From Jimgerdemannia flammicorona (lineage: Eukaryota; Mucoromycota; Endogonomycetes; Endogonales; Endogonaceae): a stretch of DNA of 15,954 nucleotides. The stretch's first letter is position 1, and every line of letters begins with the position of its first letter. The position numbers and the translations under genes were made by a program. Below are positions 10,184 through 15,954 of the stretch, one piece after another. Location: positions 1 through 15,954 of the forward strand of contig RBNI01003391.1 in the NCBI GenBank assembly GCA_003990745.1, written 5' to 3'. Under the pieces are notes generated by a model. That model did not search any database. It was given only the letters and a program-made list of their open reading frames with translations, and was not told where the DNA came from.

Positions 10184-12199
10184 ATGGCAACCATCAAGCA
10201 ACCTGAGGTACATACTGGGCAGGGTGGCCCAAGCACTTTTGACTGGCAGCAGGTGGGGTGGGGTCCAGGCCTGGGGGGGGGTATGAGAGGGCTGCTGGCT
10301 GGTGGATGTAGAAGGGGCAAAGAAGGTGGTGGAGGCTTTAGATCTGGGAGGGCGAGCTTCACGGAGACAGTGAAGGGGAGACAACAGGCATCAGGGCTGG
10401 AGGGCTGGCTGAGGAAGGGCAAGGAGACTGAGAAGGAGAAGGTGCCAGTGCAGGGGAGAGCAGCCCTTGGAAGAGGGGGCAGTAGAGCTGGGGGAGTAGC
10501 GGCTGGGGGGAGTGTGACTGCTGATGGCAGTGGGACTGTCGATCTGGAAAAAAATCCAGATGTGATGGCTGATGGCGAGGCTGAGTGGCTGAGGCTTAGA
10601 CAATAAGGGGACTTGGCCGATGGTGTAATGGGTCTGGTGGTGGCCCCGTTGCTCAAAAAATTGATCTTGGCATTCATGGTTACACTGTGCTTCTGGGGCC
10701 TAGCGGTGACGGTGAAAATAGTGTTGGGGCTCATCACTAAGCAGGTGGCAGGGGCTGCGTCCATGAAGTTTTTGAAGGGCCTGGAGGGAGTGGAGGTTGG
10801 TTTTGAGGAGGCGGCACCATTGGAGGAGGCATTGAAGGTTGGATTGGTAGTTGGAGAGGTGTGTGTTCCAATGGCACACTGTCTGAAGTGGGATCCCAGA
10901 GTGGTCCAACTGCTGGTGAAAGGAGTGCCAACAGTGACAGCAATGGAGACAAGAAAGAGGGTTGAGGACTTCATGGCAGAATATGGAGAGGTGGTAGATG
11001 TCGGATTTTGGGTCTGGGAAGGGACTACGCTCAGGACTGGGGACGTGGATGTGCAGATTAGGCTGGCTGGGAAGGAAGCTACTGGGAAGGCAAGGGACTG
11101 GCCTTCGGCAATGGTCTGGAGAGTGATTTTGTGTAAGGTGATGAGGGTGAAGGGAAGTGAGGAGGAGGAGGAGGATTTGTTGGAAGCGCTAGAAGAGTTG
11201 GAGGGTACTGTGGAGAAGCAGGTGAAGGCTTGAGCGGCTTTTGTGGAGGCAATGCCCTTGGAGGTGGTGGATGGAAAGTGGATTCAAGTGAATAAGAAGC
11301 AGTGGGAAAGGGATCAGGGGCGTAAGAGGTAGAAAGAGTTGCTGGCCAATCTGGACAACAGGCCACTGGAGAATGCGAGTGAGGGGAAGGGTGCCGGGGG
11401 TGCCAGAGCAAGTATCTGGGCTGATGAGGGGGAGGGGAAGGACAAGAAGGAGGCAGGGGAGGACAAGGAGAAGACTAGTAAGGATCTATATGCTGATGGC
11501 ACACTAGAGGTTTGGGAGGAGGATTGGGAGGGCTCCCCTACCCCTACCCCCCTTATTAGGTGTGGCCCGGCTTCCCGAAACATGGTGGTAGAGGATGTGC
11601 AAATGCGAGGGGCCCAGAGGGTGCAATTTGGGGTTCCAGAGGTAGTATATGGTGGACAGGTGGTGGCTGCTGGTGAGGAGGAACTGGTGGATATTCCAGA
11701 GGTGTGGGATGAGTCTGCGAGTGTCAGAGCTGACACTACCATGTTGGATGGTGGGAGGGAGAAGGAGGTGGAGAACTTACTTTGGATGTGCTGGATGATG
11801 AATGACCTGGCGGCAGAAGAGTTGGGGGAGGTGGACTTGTGGGTGATGAGTAATGAGCACTGGGCAGGAATACTGCAGGGGGATGGAGTGAGGAAGGCAT
11901 TGAAGGTGGAAATTCTTGTGGTGTACCTAGCAGAGGAAGGGTATGAGGTGGATAAGGAGAGGGAGGCAGAGATGGCAGTTGTTGTGGGAGAGAGGGCTGA
12001 GTACTGCTGGAACAAGCACTATGGACTGCAGCTCTGGCAGGAGGCATGTGTCGAATATTGGGAGGAGTTCGAGGAGAAGGCAGATGACGAGATGAATGAA
12101 CTGCTGACTGGATTGGAGGCTCAGAGGATGGAAGAGAAGGAGGTGGCTGCAGAATACAATTTGGATATGGTGCGGGAGGAGATGAGCATAGAGCAGTAG
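10184..12199 (+). pseudogene. ORF1 of LINE D: probable RNA-binding protein, three premature stops
   Basis: The ATG at 10184 opens a frame of 671 codons ending at TAG 12197-12199. It is interrupted by TAA 10604-10606, TGA 11231-11233 and TAG 11330-11332, with no frameshift. Approximate layout in residues: 1-140, a Gly-rich basic region with F-D-W; 145-190, a strongly hydrophobic stretch (around 10620-10750); 238-325, an RRM-like pattern (V-x-L-L-V-K-G-V-P, then Y-G-E-V-V-D-V, then R-T-G-D-V-D-V); about 325-345, an acidic E-rich run from GAG repeats at 11160-11175; and an acidic, Trp-containing C-terminus. No CCHC zinc knuckle was found, although many L1-type ORF1 proteins have one. The TGA aligns with a Trp codon and the TAG at 11330 with a Gln codon in copy A. 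The role in binding element RNA is inferred from position and the RRM-like pattern. Confidence 0.85.
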
Positions 12200-12229
12200 A
12201 GATCGATTGACAATATAACATATTTCATT
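12200..12229 (+). promoter_or_regulatory. AT-rich ORF1/ORF2 spacer of LINE D
   Basis: Thirty bases separate the ORF1 stop from the ORF2 ATG; copy A has 31 at the same place (3612-3582). In both, the spacer is rich in A and T just before the ATG, unlike the G-rich sense strand around it. The 17 bases starting at the ATG are identical in the two copies. This may help ORF2 translation by reinitiation or another dicistronic mechanism; that is an inference. Confidence 0.45.
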
Positions 12230-15200
12230 ATGAACAGTACAACTAACATTTTTTCTTTAAATGTGAATAGGTTACAGGGGGCTACTTGATGTAGAAACAT
12301 TTTTTCTTGGATGAAGAGATTGGAGGCCGATCTCTTCCTGTTGCAGGATGTTAGGTGTAAGGATGATTCAGATAAGAGAGAGTGGATGAAGGAATGGGGA
12401 GGTGCAGCAATTTGGAAGGGCAAGGTTGGAATTTTGGTTCGGAAAGACAGAGGGGAGATACAGGATGTGAGATGCTGGGGGGAGAGACTAGTCTGGGGAG
12501 AGTGGATTCATGCAGGTTGGGAGCCAGTTACAGTTGGCTCCTGCTACTGTCCTGCAGTATGGGGTGAGTGGGTAGATTGGATGTCAGGTTTACTGGAGAG
12601 CAGGAACTTTGTAGAGGCTGGAGTGGATATGCTTGGGGGTGACTTCAATATGGTTCGGGACACACTATTGGATAGAATAGATGGAGGACGAGGTGCTGAG
12701 AGCAGGAGTGGAGGACTGGCAGCATGGGAGGAGGTTGAGAGACTAAGTGCACTGGTAGACACTGGGAGGGAGTGCTGGGGGAATAGGAGGGTTTATACAC
12801 ATTGGGCAGGGGGTCTGGGGACAAGAATTGACTGGATTCTGACAGCTAGCTGCTGGGGCCTAGATGTTTGGAAGTCACTGGAGGTAGAATGGTGTCCATG
12901 GTCAGACCACTGGGGGCTTTTGGGACAGGAGTGCTTTGGGGGAAGTGGGGATGGGCCTGGACATTGGCACCTCAATTCCTCTTTGTTAGATGACAAGACC
13001 TGGTGAGATGGGTGGGCTATGGACATTCAGCAGAAGGTGGAGAATTGGTGGCAGGAAGGTGTCTCAGTTGAAGTTTAGTGGATGAGGTTGAAGGAGATGG
13101 CCAAGATTTATTGGAGTGAGGCTGGCAAGGAGGCTGGGAAGCAGAGGAGGCGTAGAGTGCATTGGGCTTCTACTAGATTAACTAGGCTCCTGGAGGAGTG
13201 GGCAAGGTTAAAAATGCTGGAGGGGGAAGATGATTGGAGGTTAATGAGGGCGAAAATGGAGGTCGGGGAACTACAACAGGTGCTGCAGGAAGAGGAGGAA
13301 GCAAGAGTACAGGGTTTGGCAGCACGTCTCTGCTGGCAGGATTTAGAGGAAGGGGAGAGGCCTTCCAAGTTTCTTACAAGGGCTCTTAGGGTGAGACGGG
13401 TACAGCAACAGTGGGAAGGGGTGTTAGACTCTGAGGGTATACTAGTGCATAGTATACAGGACATTCTTGGATCACTGAAGGAGAGATGGAGTGGATTGTG
13501 GAGTGAGGAGGAGGGTGGGGCAGATGCTGTGACTATTGACCGAACATTGGAGGATTGGCATCCACCACGAGTCAAGGGGCTAGATGACCTAGTGATGCTG
13601 GTACAGGAAGATGAGATCCACCAGGTTCTTGCCATGACAATGCCAGATATGGCACCTGGAGAGGATGGTCTGCCCTGGGACTTTTGGAAGCGAATGGTTG
13701 GAGTCTCAGGGGTGATGGGAGAGATGACAGCATTGTGCAACTCCATTCTACAGACTGGGAGGTAGGTGGGGGAGCAAGACCTTGGGCTGGTGATGCTACT
13801 CTATAAAAACAAAGGAAGGCAGGAGGATTGGAGGAACTGGTGGCCAATAATGTTGCTTGATATAGACAGGAAGTTGGTGACCAAAGTGGTGGTGGCGAGA
13901 CTACAGAAGGTGGCCCAGCAAGTTGTGGGTATGGAGCAGAGGGGATTTGTGGGCGGTCAGCTCATCAGGGATGGCACTGCCTGGGTATATGGAGTTATTG
14001 AAGGGGCAAGAGCCTGTGGACTGGATGGGCATCTAGTCTTCTTGGACCAGGAGAAGGCCTATGACCGGGTGCGAAGAGTCTGGCTGGTAAAAGTTTTGGA
14101 TAGGATGGGGGTTCCATCCCAATTCTGGTCAGCAATGGTCAGTCTACTGGAAGGGAGTAGGGCTGCACTCATGTGCAATGGTCATCGAGGGGTAGCATTC
14201 CCCTTGGGCAGGGGGGTGCCCCAGGGGGACCCACTGTTCCCCATTTTGTATGCTCTTTCTCTGGAACCCCTTATGGATAGAATTAGGCAGAAGATAGAAG
14301 GACTCTCTGTTTTTGGCATAGGATGGAAAGTTGGGGCCTTTGCAGATGATATGGTGGTTGGTTTGGGTTTGATTGCTGACGTTGAAGAGCTTAAGAAGAC
14401 TGTGGAGTGGTATGAGGAGCACTCAGAAGTGAAGTTGAATTGGCATAAGTGTGAAACAATGGTGCTCGGCAATGGCCTGGTGGAAGGGGAGGTTATAGGA
14501 ACAATCATCCCCAATGGTGAAGCAGTGTAGTACTTGGGCATCTATCTGTCAGTCTATGGGTCAGTTCTGCCCAGGCTCTGGTGGGAGCAGAGGATTGGAA
14601 TCTGGGAGGAGGCCCTGCAGAGTTGGGGGGGAAGACATTTTTCTCTGGCAGGACAGGTCTCGATTTTGAATGTCTACTGGCTGCCAAAGTTGTGGTACCT
14701 GGCAAATCATCTGGACTTCCCACCTTGGGTGATGAAGAGATTGGTGAAGTCAGCAAAGGGATGGATTTGGGCTAGAAGGCAGAGTCAGATTGGTTGGGAG
14801 ACCTTGTCCCTACCAGTGGCAGGAGGTGGTCTGAGACTGGTTGACTTCCCAAAACAGTTACACTGCCTACGAGCATGGTGGCTAAAGAGGGCAGTAGAAT
14901 TGAGAGGAGGTGGCTGGGTCCCTCTGCTACAGAAAATCTGGAAGAGGCGGACATCACCAAGGGGTACAACTGGGGATCTCCTCACATTAGTTAGACTTCA
15001 GGATACTAAGCGACTGCAATATAGAGGATTTTGGTGGGGGATAGCAGAAGGGGTACACTGCATTGGAATTTGTTGGCAGGGGAATGAAGGAGAGGAGGAT
15101 TGGGGCCTGGTAATGTGGAGATGGGATCATATACTACTGGGTGGTACCCCTTTAATTGAGTTCGACATAGGTGATGGAATGGAATGCCAAAGGGGACCAG

Positions 15201-15886
15201 GCCAGGATCTGTAGCCTAGTGGTTGGCAAGGAGTTGGAATCGGCGAAGAGTGGGACTGGCATGGTGTTTGAACTTGGAGTGCTGCAGTGAGAAAGTGGAT
15301 GTCGCCAAAGTACTGGGTGGTCTGGTGGCACATGCTGCGGAGGAATGTAATGCTCAACTTTTGCTCAGGGCACCTCATCGTAGGGGGGTGCTTTGACTAT
15401 GAGGAGTGCCATAATGTGGGGCAGGAGGGGGGTTGGGTACAGACACCTGAACATTGGCTAAGAGAGTGTGAGGTATTGGGGGATTTTTGGTATGCAATTG
15501 GGGAACACTTGGGGGTACGATGTAGGAGAGATGAAGTAAGAGGGAGGTGGGAGGACTTGAGGGACAGATTGGTAGGGGGGATAGGGAAGGAGTGGATTAC
15601 TTTGGGCTGGGTATTGGCTATTTGGGTAGGACTGGCCAGTCACTGGTTATTTGTCTTTGAGGATGGAAGTAGGCAGGGCTTGGGGGACCAGTTGGTGTAG
15701 TGGCACAGGCTGATGGAAGACACCTTAACAGGCTGGTGGCTTGGTTGGGGGTTGCAGGGTGGTAGGAGACGCTGCTTAGTAGAGAAAATTTGTGGCCAGA
15801 GTGGGGGGAGAGTTGGCATAGTGGGTGATAGGGTGATCTTTATTCGTGAGGAGGTGGGGAGGAGCCCCCCTATGGGGATTGGGTAG
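12230..15886 (+). pseudogene. ORF2 of LINE D: endonuclease and reverse transcriptase polyprotein, full-length frame with nonsense codons
   Basis: From ATG 12230 to TAG 15884-15886 the frame spans 1218 codons, close to the usual L1 ORF2 size, with no net shift. Endonuclease: S-L-N-V-N at the start, L-L-Q-D (Asp at 12347-12349 where a catalytic Glu is usual), G-G-D-F-N (Asp 12641-12643), R-I-D-W-I-L, and S-D-H-W (12902-12913). Reverse transcriptase, about 13640-14550: P-I-M-L-L; motif A with Asp 14045-14047; Q-G-D-P near 14222; F-A-D-D with Asp codons at 14345-14350. A zf-RVT-like C-terminal finger is at 15398-15469. Stops: TGA 12287-12289, TGA 13004-13006, TAG 13076-13078, TAG 13763-13765, TAG 14528-14530, TAG 15212-15214, TGA 15269-15271, TAG 15698-15700. 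The last could instead be the true end, giving 1156 residues. The longest open stretches are 13766-14527, 12311-13003, 13082-13762 and 14531-15211. No RNase H domain was seen. Confidence 0.92.
15398..15469 (+). other. C-terminal Cys/His finger of ORF2 in LINE D, first Cys lost
   Basis: Copy A shows C-X2-C-X14-H-X4-C here. In D the first position is Tyr (TAT, 15398-15400), followed by Cys 15407-15409, His 15452-15454 and Cys 15467-15469. Spacing is otherwise identical. This resembles the zf-RVT type of C-terminal finger found in many L1-like ORF2 proteins. TGT to TAT is a single G-to-A change. Confidence 0.75.
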
Positions 15887-15954
15887 TGGGTGGTGATGTT
15901 GTATACTTATTCATAGACTGGTAATAAAGGCAGAGTCCAAGTGACTATAAAAAA
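15887..15954 (+). other. 3' UTR and A-rich 3' end of LINE D
   Basis: After the last in-frame stop there are 68 bases, ending in six A residues at 15949-15954 where the window stops. The A run may be the start of the poly(A) tail or a simple-repeat tail; its length cannot be seen. Confidence 0.65.
15923..15928 (+). promoter_or_regulatory. AATAAA polyadenylation signal of LINE D
   Basis: The hexamer AATAAA lies 20 bases upstream of the terminal A run, the usual distance between a polyadenylation signal and its cleavage site. Confidence 0.6.

Larger units (their letters stand above)
10117..15954 (+). mobile_element. LINE copy D: nearly full-length L1-like non-LTR retrotransposon
   Basis: The copy is at least 5.8 kb: a leader of about 65 nt, ORF1 (10184-12199), a 30-nt spacer, ORF2 (12230-15886), then a 3' UTR with AATAAA and a terminal A run at the window edge. 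ORF1 and ORF2 lie in the same frame, and neither shows a net frameshift. All disabling changes seen are nonsense or missense. This is the best-preserved copy in architecture and serves as the reference for the other three. Its 5' end abuts fragment C on the opposite strand. The right flank is outside the window, so a target-site duplication cannot be tested here. Confidence 0.93.

Noticed and set aside
10126..10974. Minus-strand open frame of 282 codons with a Ser-rich, signal-peptide-like start
   Set aside because: It is antisense to ORF1 of LINE D and low in complexity. The antisense of ORF1 in A (4230-4793) gives a similar Ser/Pro-rich shadow by composition.
11534..11552. Short CCCCTA-like repeat as a telomere-type array
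   Set aside because: There are only two or three units and they encode Ser-Pro-Thr residues within ORF1 of D.
11314..12221. Two long overlapping minus-strand frames rich in Pro and Ser
   Set aside because: They are shadows of the acidic ORF1 C-terminus of D, with no motif or start context of their own.
15398..15469. Host zinc-finger gene at the right end
   Set aside because: The Cys/His pattern is in frame with the RT of D and is found at the same place in A, so it is the LINE C-terminal finger.
10184..15886. Alternative genetic code (stop codons read as Trp or Gln)
   Set aside because: Trp positions are replaced by both TGA and TAG, and Gln by TAG. No single reassignment explains both, and A and C carry frameshifts as well.

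Overview
The window is a eukaryotic nest of degenerate L1-like non-LTR retrotransposons (LINEs). No host gene, rRNA, tRNA or CRISPR array was recognised. Four copies fill almost every base: A (minus strand, left edge to about 5683), B (plus, about 5686-7848), C (minus, 7849 to about 10112) and D (plus, about 10117 to the right edge). The orientation is minus, plus, minus, plus. The evidence is reverse-transcriptase motifs in each copy (QGDPLSP, F-A-D-D, the L-D-Q-E-K-A-Y-D block), an apurinic-type endonuclease (G-D-F-N, S-D-H-W) and a C-terminal Cys/His finger. No RNase H domain was seen. The L-D-Q-E-K-A-Y-D form of motif A resembles LINEs I associate with fungi, especially Basidiomycota and Mucoromycota. 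The host is therefore probably fungal, but the sequence alone does not settle this.

A and D belong to one subfamily and both keep a 5' end: a 5' leader of about 60 nt, ORF1, an AT-rich spacer of about 30 nt, then ORF2. D is the most complete copy. ORF1 spans 10184-12199, ORF2 spans 12230-15886, and a short 3' UTR holds AATAAA and runs into a terminal A tract at the window edge. A is complete at its 5' end but loses its last 100-150 nt off the left edge. C is an internal ORF2 fragment of the same subfamily. B is an ORF2 fragment of a clearly different, older-looking subfamily.

The junctions suggest nesting. The 5' end of A abuts mid-endonuclease sequence of B, and the 5' end of D abuts pre-RT sequence of C. 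This fits A having inserted antisense into B and D antisense into C. The B/C junction (7848|7849) joins two internal positions with no 3' end or A tail, so it looks like a rearrangement rather than an insertion.

D keeps one reading frame across both ORFs with no net frameshift, yet carries about ten premature stops. Where a sister copy allows comparison, most stops sit on Trp (TGG) or Gln (CAG) codons. That points to C-to-T/G-to-A transitions, as in repeat-induced point mutation or methyl-cytosine deamination. A, B and C show the same kind of stops, plus indels. None of the copies appears able to encode its own proteins.

I found no evidence of a new biological system. The most notable points are the transition-only decay of D, an Asp in place of the usual catalytic Glu in the endonuclease of both copies that retain the site, a hydrophobic segment conserved in ORF1, and the junction structure.
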